Part shown: positions 7,840 through 15,181 of the stretch, one piece after another
Layout: the number at the start of each line of letters is the position of its first letter
Numbering within the stretch: position 1 is the first letter of the stretch
Source of the DNA: Pseudobutyrivibrio sp. YE44
Lineage (GTDB): Bacteria; Bacillota; Clostridia; Lachnospirales; Lachnospiraceae
Length of the DNA: 64,000 nt
NCBI RefSeq assembly: GCF_900104335.1
Contig: NZ_FMXT01000009.1
Span: 1-64,000 of the forward strand
Reading direction: 5' to 3'
Position numbers and translations under genes: made by a program
The notes under the pieces: model-generated
The model's input: the letters and a program-made list of their open reading frames with translations, nothing else
Told to the model about the DNA's origin: nothing
Databases searched by the model: none

Positions 7840-9377
7840 TACTTAGCCTCCTTTCTGTCATCACGCTTAGCGCCTGACATATATAATCCCAATTCCTGAA
7901 GAGTGGTTTTCTTTGGATCAACTTCACCAACGATTTCACCCTCATACATAACAAGAATTCTATCAGAAAGGTTCATAACCTCATCTAATTCAAGGGAAAC
8001 AAGAAGGATAGCCTTACCTGCATCACGCTCTTTTACGATTTCCTTATGGATGTATTCGATAGCACCAACGTCAAGACCACGTGTAGGCTGTACAGCAATG
8101 AGAAGCTCGTGGTTTCTATCCATTTCTCGAGCAACAATTGCCTTCTGCTGGTTACCACCTGACATTGAACGAACAATAGTCTTTGCACCCTGACCAGAAC
8201 GAACATCAAAAGCCTCAGTAAGTCTTTCTGAATACTTTCTCATTTCATTCTTCTTGATAATGCCATGTTTATTGAAGGCTGGCTCAAAATATCTCTGAAG
8301 AATCATATTTTCTTCAAGGGTGTAATCAAGAACAAGACCATGCTTATGTCTATCCTCAGGGATATGACTCATGCCGTGTGTATTCTTGTAACGGATAGAT
8401 TTCTTTGTGATGTCTTCGCCACAAAGAGTAATCTTTCCACTTGCAATATCATCAAGACCTGTAAGAGCGCCAACAAACTCTGTCTGTCCGTTTCCATCGA
8501 TACCAGCGATACAAACGATTTCGCCTGCACGTACGTTGAAGGATACGTTATGAACAGAATCATTTGAATGAAGCTTGCTCTTTACACATACGTTCTCTAC
8601 CTTAAGAACCTCGTCCTTAGGCTGAGCTTCTGTCTTATCAACTGCAAACTTAACATTACGGCCTACCATCATTGAAGAAAGCTCTTCCTTTGTGGTGTTT
8701 GCAACGTCTACAGTGCCGATATACTTACCTTTTCTAAGGATAGAGCATCTGTCAGCAACTTCCATAATCTCGTTAAGCTTATGTGTAATGAAAAGAATTG
8801 ACTTACCTTCTGCAGCCAAATCCTTCATGATTTTCATAAGCTCATCGATTTCCTGTGGTGTAAGCACAGCTGTAGGCTCATCAAAAATAAGGATATCATT
8901 GTCTCTATAAAGCATCTTTAAGATTTCAACACGCTGCTGCATACCAACAGTAATGTCTTCAATCTTTGCATCTGGATCAACCTTAAGATTGTACTTGTTT
9001 GACAAATCAAGTACCTTCTTGCGGGCCTCGGCCTTTGTTAAGAAGCCAAACTTGCTAGGTTCTGAACCAAGAATAATATTATCAAGCACTGAGAAAATGT
9101 CTACCAACATAAAGTGCTGATGTACCATACCAATACCAAGGTCGGTAGCGTCGTTAGGATTGTTAATCTTAACTTCCTTGCCGTCCTTTTTGATAACTCC
9201 CTTTTCAGGCGTGTAGAGTCCAAATAAAACACTCATAAGTGTGGACTTACCGGCGCCATTCTCTCCAAGAAGCGCATGGATTTCGCCGCGCTTCAATTGC
9301 AACGTGATATCGTCATTTGCAATGATGCCTGGAAACTCTTTTGTTATGTGCAGCATCTCAATTACATAATCTTCCAT
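7839..9377 (-). CDS. nupO: Nucleoside ABC transporter ATPase with two ABC domains (NupO type)
   Basis: This 512-residue cytoplasmic ATPase has two tandem ABC cassettes, as in sugar- and nucleoside-import ATPases. The first domain has Walker A GENGAGKST (about 38-46), a VGMQQRVEILKML signature and Walker B ILIFDEPTAVLT. The second has a degenerate Walker A (GIDGNGQTE), an MSGGNQQKAIVAREM signature and LLIAVQPTRGLDVGA in the Walker B position. Degeneration of the second P-loop is normal for this class and suggests that one site does most hydrolysis. It precedes the two permeases and is separated from the BmpA lipoprotein gene by a terminator, so it depends on read-through or on a promoter of its own in 9378-9540. 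Confidence 0.9.
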   Translation of the reverse strand: MEDYVIEMLHITKEFPGIIANDDITLQLKRGEIHALLGENGAGKSTLMSVLFGLYTPEKGVIKKDGKEVKINNPNDATDLGIGMVHQHFMLVDIFSVLDNIILGSEPSKFGFLTKAEARKKVLDLSNKYNLKVDPDAKIEDITVGMQQRVEILKMLYRDNDILIFDEPTAVLTPQEIDELMKIMKDLAAEGKSILFITHKLNEIMEVADRCSILRKGKYIGTVDVANTTKEELSSMMVGRNVKFAVDKTEAQPKDEVLKVENVCVKSKLHSNDSVHNVSFNVRAGEIVCIAGIDGNGQTEFVGALTGLDDIASGKITLCGEDITKKSIRYKNTHGMSHIPEDRHKHGLVLDYTLEENMILQRYFEPAFNKHGIIKKNEMRKYSERLTEAFDVRSGQGAKTIVRSMSGGNQQKAIVAREMDRNHELLIAVQPTRGLDVGAIEYIHKEIVKERDAGKAILLVSLELDEVMNLSDRILVMYEGEIVGEVDPKKTTLQELGLYMSGAKRDDRKEAK

Positions 9378-9542
9378 CGCAATACACCTTTCCGTTTATT
9401 AATTATTGATATTGCATTACTCCCTTTGTAAGCCTGCAAAACCATAATCATGACCACTTTTTCTAAAAATGGGCATAATTAGAGCCTCGCACACTATTAA
9501 TTATAATATTTTTAGCTATTATGCACAACATCACAATATTTT

Positions 9543-9574
9543 AAAAAAAGGGGAAGGATAAATCCTTCCCCCTT
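9543..9574 (-). terminator. Terminator after the BmpA lipoprotein gene
   Basis: GGGGAAGGAT/ATCCTTCCCC stem (9550-9571) with a T-run on the minus strand (A-run at 9543-9549). It sits between the lipoprotein gene and nupO; partial termination would keep binding protein in excess over transporter, as is common in such operons (inference). Confidence 0.85.
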
Positions 9575-9591
9575 ATTAGGTACTTACGGGA

Positions 9592-10746
9592 TTAGTGAAT
9601 ATTATCAAATTCCTTTACCTTGATGCTTGTTGAAGGCATAGCCTCTGTATCGCTGCTTACCTTAACAGTACCATCGTTCATTGACTTTACAAGTTCCTTG
9701 TAGTTGTCAACTGTGAAGTTCTTCATTGTCCATGTATCCATTGGAAGCTGAACATAGTTAGCTGAAGGATCGTCACCTGATACGATACCAAGGTTCTCAA
9801 TCTTTCCAGCATACTTAGACCAGTCACCTGCGAAGAGGTCTGTAAGTGTTGTGTTAACTGTTGCAGCAAGACCCTTCATAGCTGATGTTACGCAAAGGCC
9901 TTCAACGTTGTACTGGCTCTCAATTGTACCAGACTGATCAACGTCAACACCGATAACCTTACCGTCAACCTTAACAGCTGCCTCGCAAGCTGATGTGTAG
10001 ATACCACCACCACAAGCGAATACAACTTCTGTGCCGTTTGAATACCATGTATCCATCTGAGCTGTGATAGCGTCATCACCGTAGAACTGACCACCATATA
10101 CGTAGTTAACTTCTACATCTGACTCGATACCATCTTCAACAGCTGCTGCGTCAGCACCCTGAACGAAACCGAAACCATAACGAATAACAGCTGGAACAGC
10201 CATACCACCTAAGAAGCCAAGCTTCTTGTAGCCTTCCTTAACTGCTGCATAACCTGCCATGTAACCAGCAAGCTCTTCCTGATATGTGAAAGAACAAACA
10301 TTTTCAGGAAGTGTCTCCATACCTGCATCCTTAAAATCGAACTCAGAGCAGTCAAGAGCGATAATTGTAACATCTGGATAATCTGGAGCAACCTTAGCAA
10401 TCATCTTTGCAAAAAGGTAACCAGGAACAACGATTACATTGTAACCATCAGTAACAGCGTTCTCAAATGAAGCGATACGAGCATCATCTGAATCCTCTGT
10501 TGGCTTGTAATACTGGAAATCACCGTTGTTGTTTGCATCAGAGAAAGCCTTAGCAGCCTCATAAGTTGTCTGGTTGAAAGACATATCTGTAATGTCACCA
10601 GAGTCAGTAATCATAGCGATTCTGTATCCAGAGCCTTCAGCTTCTCCCCCCTCTGTTGCTGCGCCATCAGAAGATGAACCACATCCAACAAACATAGTAG
10701 CTACCATGCTAGCTACAAGAAGTACACTTAATAACTTCTTTTTCAT
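9592..10746 (-). CDS. bmpA: BmpA/Med-family nucleoside-binding lipoprotein
   Basis: This 384-residue lipoprotein is the extracellular binding component of the nucleoside importer. The N-terminus is a lipoprotein signal (MKKKLLSVLLVASMVATMF) with lipobox VGC at about 20-22, then a Ser/Gly/Glu-rich linker. The mature domain begins YRIAMITDSGDITDMSFNQTTYEAA, typical of the BMP family, and is a two-lobed periplasmic-binding fold. ATG with AGGAGG upstream. It follows the cytidine deaminase gene by 63 bases and precedes nupOPQ beyond a terminator. This context points to nucleosides as ligands, although BMP-family proteins can also bind other compounds such as autoinducer-2. Confidence 0.9.
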   Translation of the reverse strand: MKKKLLSVLLVASMVATMFVGCGSSSDGAATEGGEAEGSGYRIAMITDSGDITDMSFNQTTYEAAKAFSDANNNGDFQYYKPTEDSDDARIASFENAVTDGYNVIVVPGYLFAKMIAKVAPDYPDVTIIALDCSEFDFKDAGMETLPENVCSFTYQEELAGYMAGYAAVKEGYKKLGFLGGMAVPAVIRYGFGFVQGADAAAVEDGIESDVEVNYVYGGQFYGDDAITAQMDTWYSNGTEVVFACGGGIYTSACEAAVKVDGKVIGVDVDQSGTIESQYNVEGLCVTSAMKGLAATVNTTLTDLFAGDWSKYAGKIENLGIVSGDDPSANYVQLPMDTWTMKNFTVDNYKELVKSMNDGTVKVSSDTEAMPSTSIKVKEFDNIH

Positions 10747-10809
10747 TCTTTCATTCCTCCTATATTTCAGTTCCTTTTTAGAAACTACCTAACTCAGATT
10801 ATAAAGATT

Positions 10810-11283
10810 TTACTCACCTGTTGCAACAACCAAGTTTTCAGGTCCAAAGCCAAGTGGCAAAAGCTCTGTCAGTGTCATTGTCTTAGGATGAACCTGGGAT
10901 TCTACAAGCTTGCTCAAGTCTGTAACATCATCCACCTGGGCAAGTACAACCTTAAAGTTATCCGGATTTACGAATTCTCTAAGCACCTGACGACAAACTC
11001 CGCAAGGAGCACAAAGAGGAAGCTCTTTAAGATTATCCATTCCTCCTACAATTGCAATAGCCTCAAAGTCTTTTTTGCCCTCGCTAACTGCCTTGAACAC
11101 AGCTGTACGCTCAGCGCAGTTTGTTGGAGTGTAACCTGCATTTTCAATATTGCAGCCCTTCACCACTGTGCCATCCTGACACAAAAGTGCAGCTCCAACC
11201 TTGTGATGAGAATATGGAGTGTATGCCATTTCTCTGGCTTCAAGAGCCATTTTTATTAATTCAAAATCTGTCAAATTATTCAC
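10810..11283 (-). CDS. cdd: Cytidine deaminase
   Basis: This 157-residue zinc enzyme deaminates cytidine and deoxycytidine to uridine and deoxyuridine for pyrimidine salvage. The catalytic CAERTA motif (about 56-61, zinc Cys and proton-shuttling Glu) and PCGVCRQ (about 93-99, two further zinc Cys) are intact, as is the GCNIENAGYTPTNCAE substrate region. The C-terminus is about 20 residues longer than the shortest homotetrameric enzymes. Translation starts at GTG (11281-11283), which lies 8 bases inside the end of the TPR gene, so coupling is likely. Adjacent nucleoside importer genes place it directly after uptake in the salvage pathway. Confidence 0.94.
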   Translation of the reverse strand: MNNLTDFELIKMALEAREMAYTPYSHHKVGAALLCQDGTVVKGCNIENAGYTPTNCAERTAVFKAVSEGKKDFEAIAIVGGMDNLKELPLCAPCGVCRQVLREFVNPDNFKVVLAQVDDVTDLSKLVESQVHPKTMTLTELLPLGFGPENLVVATGE

Positions 11284-12673
11284 CTACCTCTGTTGCAGAC
11301 AGCTCAGTATCATCTGCTGCAAGATAAACCTTTGCCTGGCGTCCCCATTTATTGCTAGGATGCTTCTCTACTACCTTGTTGAAGCATTCCAATGCCGACT
11401 CTTTCTCGCCTGTAAGTCGGTAGCAGTCACCAAGAAGGAATAGGGCTGCTCCGTCGTTATAATCCTCGTCTACATCAACTACATTTTTGAAGTTTGTGAT
11501 AGCACTTTCGTAATTCTCTTCTTTATAGAAGGAGTTGCCGTCGTCATAGTAGCCCTGGATGATTGATGGAGCAAGTTCAGCATAAAGATTGTCATATGCT
11601 TTCTTGCCCTGCTCTCCTAACACATCCTTTGTTACCAATTGGATATATTCACAAGCTGATTTTGTATCCCCTGCTGTATTAAAATTGAATGCAGCTATAA
11701 GATTGTCGTAAGATGTTGGTACATCCTGCTTGTCGTCATAAGCAGCAAGCTCGCCTTTTAACGTTTCAATCTCTTCTTTAAGATCATCGTTTTCATTTCG
11801 TGCATCCTCAAGGGATTCATCTAAGGATAATACTGTCTTTGTATTACCGTCCTTCATGTTATCCTTTACAGTAGGAAGCACTAAGAAGAAGCAAATTAGA
11901 AGTCCAACAATTATACCAAGCACAATGTTTATAAGACTGGTACGTGTGTTGTCCAGCATGCTGCGCAAAGAGCCTTCAGTCATAATGATGGTCTCGTTTC
12001 CATCATTAAAGCTAACTACGTCATCCTTCTTGCGACGTCTGCTGGTGTTTTGAGTCTTAAGCTGTTCCTTTACCTCATGTAGGTAACGGATTGTTGTTGT
12101 ATTGTTGGCATCGATTTTTGCTGCTGCAGAAAGTACCTTTCTAGCATCAGCGTACTTGCCCTCTTGTATATATAAAAGACCTAAGAGCTGGTGTGCCTTA
12201 ACCAAATTAGGATTTTGGCTAATTACCTTTTTCAACTGAATCATAGCTAGGTCACGGCTACCACTCTTACAGTATTCAATTGCCTGATTATATTTTTTAA
12301 TAGTGGAATTTAGCTTATTTAAAAGACCAGGATCATTCTCAATCTCTGCTAAATATCTATCAGCAAAAGGATTGTCCTCCTCCTGCAAGTTCTTAGAAAG
12401 AACCCACTCATTAATAGCCCTAACAGTATCTCCCACCTGATAATAGCAAAGGCCCAAAAGATTTCGAGCTTTTGTATTGTATTTGTAATACTGGAGAGAA
12501 GACTTTAGAGCCTCAATAGCACCTGAGATATCCTTAACCCTTGCCTTTTCCAAGCCTTGATTATAGAACACATAAGATGTGTATATTATCTGTTTGTATA
12601 ACAAAATATCGGCGCCGCAATTGTAACATACTCTGTTGTCACCAACATCGGCACCACACATAAAGCATTGCAT
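11276..12673 (-). CDS. Zinc-ribbon TPR membrane protein of unknown role
   Basis: The 465-residue protein begins with a zinc ribbon (two CxxC pairs within residues 3-19, CFMC and CYNC). It continues with TPR-like helical repeats (about 30-205), a basic linker (SRRRKKDD), one transmembrane helix (about 248-268), an acidic coiled coil (about 280-315) and further TPR repeats to the C-terminus. The N-terminal ribbon and first TPRs should be cytoplasmic and the second TPR set extracytoplasmic. TPRs are protein-binding, so a scaffold role is likely, but I do not recognise a named function. GGAG lies 8 bases upstream of the ATG. It is preceded by a 50-residue gene and a FapA/DUF342 gene and overlaps cdd, so it shares a transcript with nucleoside salvage genes. 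Confidence 0.75.
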   Translation of the reverse strand: MQCFMCGADVGDNRVCYNCGADILLYKQIIYTSYVFYNQGLEKARVKDISGAIEALKSSLQYYKYNTKARNLLGLCYYQVGDTVRAINEWVLSKNLQEEDNPFADRYLAEIENDPGLLNKLNSTIKKYNQAIEYCKSGSRDLAMIQLKKVISQNPNLVKAHQLLGLLYIQEGKYADARKVLSAAAKIDANNTTTIRYLHEVKEQLKTQNTSRRRKKDDVVSFNDGNETIIMTEGSLRSMLDNTRTSLINIVLGIIVGLLICFFLVLPTVKDNMKDGNTKTVLSLDESLEDARNENDDLKEEIETLKGELAAYDDKQDVPTSYDNLIAAFNFNTAGDTKSACEYIQLVTKDVLGEQGKKAYDNLYAELAPSIIQGYYDDGNSFYKEENYESAITNFKNVVDVDEDYNDGAALFLLGDCYRLTGEKESALECFNKVVEKHPSNKWGRQAKVYLAADDTELSATEVGE

Positions 12674-12697
12674 GTATTATTCTCCGTGAAGCGATTT

Positions 12698-12850
12698 TTA
12701 TTTAGCAACATTATTCTGGACATTCTGGGCAGAAATATTAACCAGCAAATCTGTTAAGTCTGTTAAATCTCTTGCCTTGATGTCATCTTCAGCCTGCTCA
12801 ACTTCGATTGCTGGCTCGTATTTCTTTAACTCTTCCTCAAAATCAATCAT
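12698..12850 (-). CDS. Small acidic protein, 50 residues
   Basis: An open frame reads MIDFEEELKKYEPAIEVEQA and continues to end in QNVQNNVAK. AAAGGA lies 7 bases before the ATG. It fits precisely between the stop of the FapA-like gene (12869) and the start of the TPR gene (12673), with short gaps of 18 and 24 bases, as expected for an operon gene. The sequence is acidic and helical, with an internal DLTDLTDLL repeat. No signal peptide, membrane segment or metal motif is visible. I do not recognise a family; an adaptor or regulator of one of its neighbours is possible but not shown. Confidence 0.65.
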   Translation of the reverse strand: MIDFEEELKKYEPAIEVEQAEDDIKARDLTDLTDLLVNISAQNVQNNVAK

Positions 12851-12868
12851 ATCATTATCCTTTACATT

Positions 12869-14269
12869 TTAAGTGGTAATTCTAGTAAGCTTTAGGCCTT
12901 CCACGCTCTTTGTAACCTCAACACGTTCATGGGTATCGGTAATAGCCACGTGATGGTCATCCACCGAAAGATTCGTACCGGCATATAATCTTCTGAGAAC
13001 TCTTATAGAAGCATCCTTTCCCGAAAGGATTATTTCCTTCATCTTAGAAAGACGCTTAGTCTCTTCAAGAACTATAGCCTCATCTCGAATACGAACGCGC
13101 AAAAGCTGCATACGACGTGGATCCTCCTTGAAATTGATACCACGCTCAGCACCTATCCTATCAAATTCTTCGATACCTTTTTTGATTTTTAAAACATTTG
13201 AATTGATGGCTTCAATTTTCTTTGCCAGCATTTCAAACTCCGCTGTTCTCTCTAAATCAACACCTACTGAGATGTTTGTGATTGTACCGAAGGCATTGCC
13301 AATATCGTTTACCTGAATTCCCTGAACTGCAGATACTACTCCACCAATTATTGAAGCATTATTACCATTTAATTCAATTCTACCATCACAGCTAATTTTG
13401 CTCTTAAAGAAATAATCAGCTGTAATATTTCCCTCGCAGGTGATTGTGGCGTACTCAACAAACTGTGCCGTAATAGAACCACCACAGCTAATAACAGTTT
13501 TTTCGTTGCCCTTTACACCTGAAAGCAGGAATAAATCCTTTCCTGCATGGATGCTGCATTCTTCAATAAGACCGTCAATAATAACATTTCCTGCAGCATC
13601 AATAACAGCGCCATCTCTAACGCCACCGTGGATGATAACATCACCATTAAACTTGATGTTACCAGTCTCGATACCTACATCTCCCTTTAACTCATGGACT
13701 GGAGAAATATTAATCTTACCTTGGTTAACCTCAATTTTACCACTAAGCTTTGCAGTGTAGGTAAGATTATCGCGAGAACGATCGAAGCCTCGTCCAATAA
13801 GCGGAGGCAAGTCACGCACTGGCTTAGGCTCAAGAATCTGACCACGTACAGACATACCACGAGACCCTTGAACAGCAGGATGATAGATAGCTATAACATC
13901 CCCCTCCTCAACAGTCTCGATAGTTTTGATACTCATATAATCAGCCGTACCATCCGGGCGGATAGTTGGCTTTCTATTAAATTTTGTCTCAAAGGTGTAC
14001 TCAAAGTATCCAGGTGTACCCTGAATCTGAGGATTACCCTCAGCCACCTTTACAGGTCGGCCATAGATAGGGCTATCTGCTAGGCGAGCCAACATTTCCT
14101 GATCAATTCCGAAAGTTACATTGGCATTATTCAAGAATCCAAGCAACTGGGCTGCAGTAAAGCTTGGAACCTCATTTTTCCCATCAGGAATCTTGAAGGT
14201 CATAGTGGCCTCCAAGCCATTTGATGATACCTGAACTTTTGGAGCTAATGCTGGTAATGGTCCTGCCAT
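12869..14269 (-). CDS. FapA/DUF342 family protein
   Basis: The 466-residue cytoplasmic protein matches the FapA (Flagellar Assembly A, DUF342) family. It has an N-terminal mixed domain (about 1-170) with the typical EEGDVIAIYHPAVQGSRGMSVRGQ block, then a right-handed beta-helix made of glycine-rich repeats (GDVIIHGGVRDGAVIDAAGNVIIDG and following, about 205-320). A coiled-coil region (about 330-400) and a short C-terminal domain follow. Relatives in Gram-negative bacteria influence polar flagellation and histidine-kinase activity; in Firmicutes the function is unknown. A strong promoter lies about 90 bases upstream. It heads an operon with the small protein, TPR protein and cdd. Nothing flagellar is in the window. 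Confidence 0.88.
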   Translation of the reverse strand: MAGPLPALAPKVQVSSNGLEATMTFKIPDGKNEVPSFTAAQLLGFLNNANVTFGIDQEMLARLADSPIYGRPVKVAEGNPQIQGTPGYFEYTFETKFNRKPTIRPDGTADYMSIKTIETVEEGDVIAIYHPAVQGSRGMSVRGQILEPKPVRDLPPLIGRGFDRSRDNLTYTAKLSGKIEVNQGKINISPVHELKGDVGIETGNIKFNGDVIIHGGVRDGAVIDAAGNVIIDGLIEECSIHAGKDLFLLSGVKGNEKTVISCGGSITAQFVEYATITCEGNITADYFFKSKISCDGRIELNGNNASIIGGVVSAVQGIQVNDIGNAFGTITNISVGVDLERTAEFEMLAKKIEAINSNVLKIKKGIEEFDRIGAERGINFKEDPRRMQLLRVRIRDEAIVLEETKRLSKMKEIILSGKDASIRVLRRLYAGTNLSVDDHHVAITDTHERVEVTKSVEGLKLTRITT

Positions 14270-14355
14270 AAGTCCCCTAAATACACCCTTTCCACATCAG
14301 AATATCCAATGTCTATTTATCCAAAGACATAAAACCACATACTTTGAATATTCTA

Positions 14356-14384
14356 ATTATAGGGCACAATTGTTAATTTGTCAT
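14356..14384 (-). promoter_or_regulatory. Sigma-A promoter of the FapA-TPR-cdd operon
   Basis: On the minus strand ATGACA (14379-14384) is followed after 17 bases by a perfect TATAAT (14356-14361). The predicted start is near 14349, giving an untranslated leader of about 80 bases. Confidence 0.75.
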
Positions 14385-14435
14385 AGAATTCACGAAAAAT
14401 TGCGTATTTTTCATTAATTTTTCACGATTGTGGAA

Positions 14436-15113
14436 TTAGTATTTTCCGTCGTTTGGAAGACCTTTTACAGCCTTTACAACTCGGCTTGTACCAAGACGAC
14501 TTGCTCCAAGGTCAATGAACTTCTGAGCATCATCAAGAGAAGCAATTCCACCTGCTGCTTTAATAAGCTTTCCGTTTGTCATGTGGTCTGCCATAAGCTT
14601 GATATCATCGAAAGTAGCTCCGCCTGTAGAGAAACCTGTTGATGTCTTGATGTAGTCAGCGTCAGACTTTGAAACTACCTCGCACATCTTAATCTTCTCT
14701 TCATCTGTAAGAAGACAGCACTCGATGATTACCTTTAAAAGCTTGCCCTTGCAAGCAGCCTTGATTGCATTAATCTCAGCAAGAACATCATCGTAACGTC
14801 CTTCCTTAACCCAACCAACATTGATAACCATATCAACTTCCTCAGCGCCATTATCTACAGCATCTGATGCCATAAAGCACTTAGAAGCAGTTGTTGCATA
14901 ACCATTTGGAAAACCGATTACTGTACAGATTGGGAGATGTCCACCCTGCTCCTTAACGTAATCTGCAGCCTGCTTTACAAAGCTTGCTGGGATGCAAACT
15001 GAAGCTGTCTCGTACTTCATACCATCATCCACGATTCCCTTAATATCATTCCATGTTGCGTCCACCCCGAGAAGAGTGTGATCACATTTGCTTAAAATAT
15101 TCTTAATATCCAT
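14436..15113 (-). CDS. deoC: Deoxyribose-phosphate aldolase
   Basis: This 225-residue class I aldolase splits 2-deoxyribose-5-phosphate into glyceraldehyde-3-phosphate and acetaldehyde, the last step of deoxynucleoside catabolism. The order of motifs is as expected: CDHTLLG near the start, [21 protein letters not shown]-type block ([18 protein letters not shown]), [18 protein letters not shown] and [15 protein letters not shown], where the Lys forms the Schiff base, then [12 protein letters not shown]. The chosen ATG (15113) has AGGAGG 8 bases upstream; a longer frame reaches into the adjacent repeat and lacks a site. It follows valS past a palindromic repeat and may be transcribed partly from the valS promoter. 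It fits the nucleoside uptake genes downstream. Confidence 0.95.
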   Translation of the reverse strand: MDIKNILSKCDHTLLGVDATWNDIKGIVDDGMKYETASVCIPASFVKQAADYVKEQGGHLPICTVIGFPNGYATTASKCFMASDAVDNGAEEVDMVINVGWVKEGRYDDVLAEINAIKAACKGKLLKVIIECCLLTDEEKIKMCEVVSKSDADYIKTSTGFSTGGATFDDIKLMADHMTNGKLIKAAGGIASLDDAQKFIDLGASRLGTSRVVKAVKGLPNDGKY

Positions 15114-15131
15114 TTTATAATCCTCCTTTTG

Positions 15132-15180
15132 ACACCTCATCAGTCACCTTCGGTGACAGCTTCCCCTCAAGGGGAAGCCT
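15132..15180. repeat. Interspersed palindromic repeat, family A, copy 2
   Basis: Matches 1384-1432 at nearly every base, with paired changes in the second hairpin (GCTTCCCCTCAAGGGGAAGC here, GCTTCTCCTCGAGGAGAAGC in copy 1) that keep the stem intact. It fills the valS-deoC gap. Confidence 0.88.
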
Positions 15181-15181
15181 A

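Noticed and set aside
9378-9542. A sigma-A promoter for nupO in the gap after the lipoprotein gene
   Set aside because: AT-rich, but no -35/-10 pair with proper spacing stood out; left unassigned.
14395-14435. deoC terminator from the two TTTTTCA/GAAAAA stretches
   Set aside because: The stretches look like arms but they do not pair when aligned; no convincing terminator is seen after deoC.
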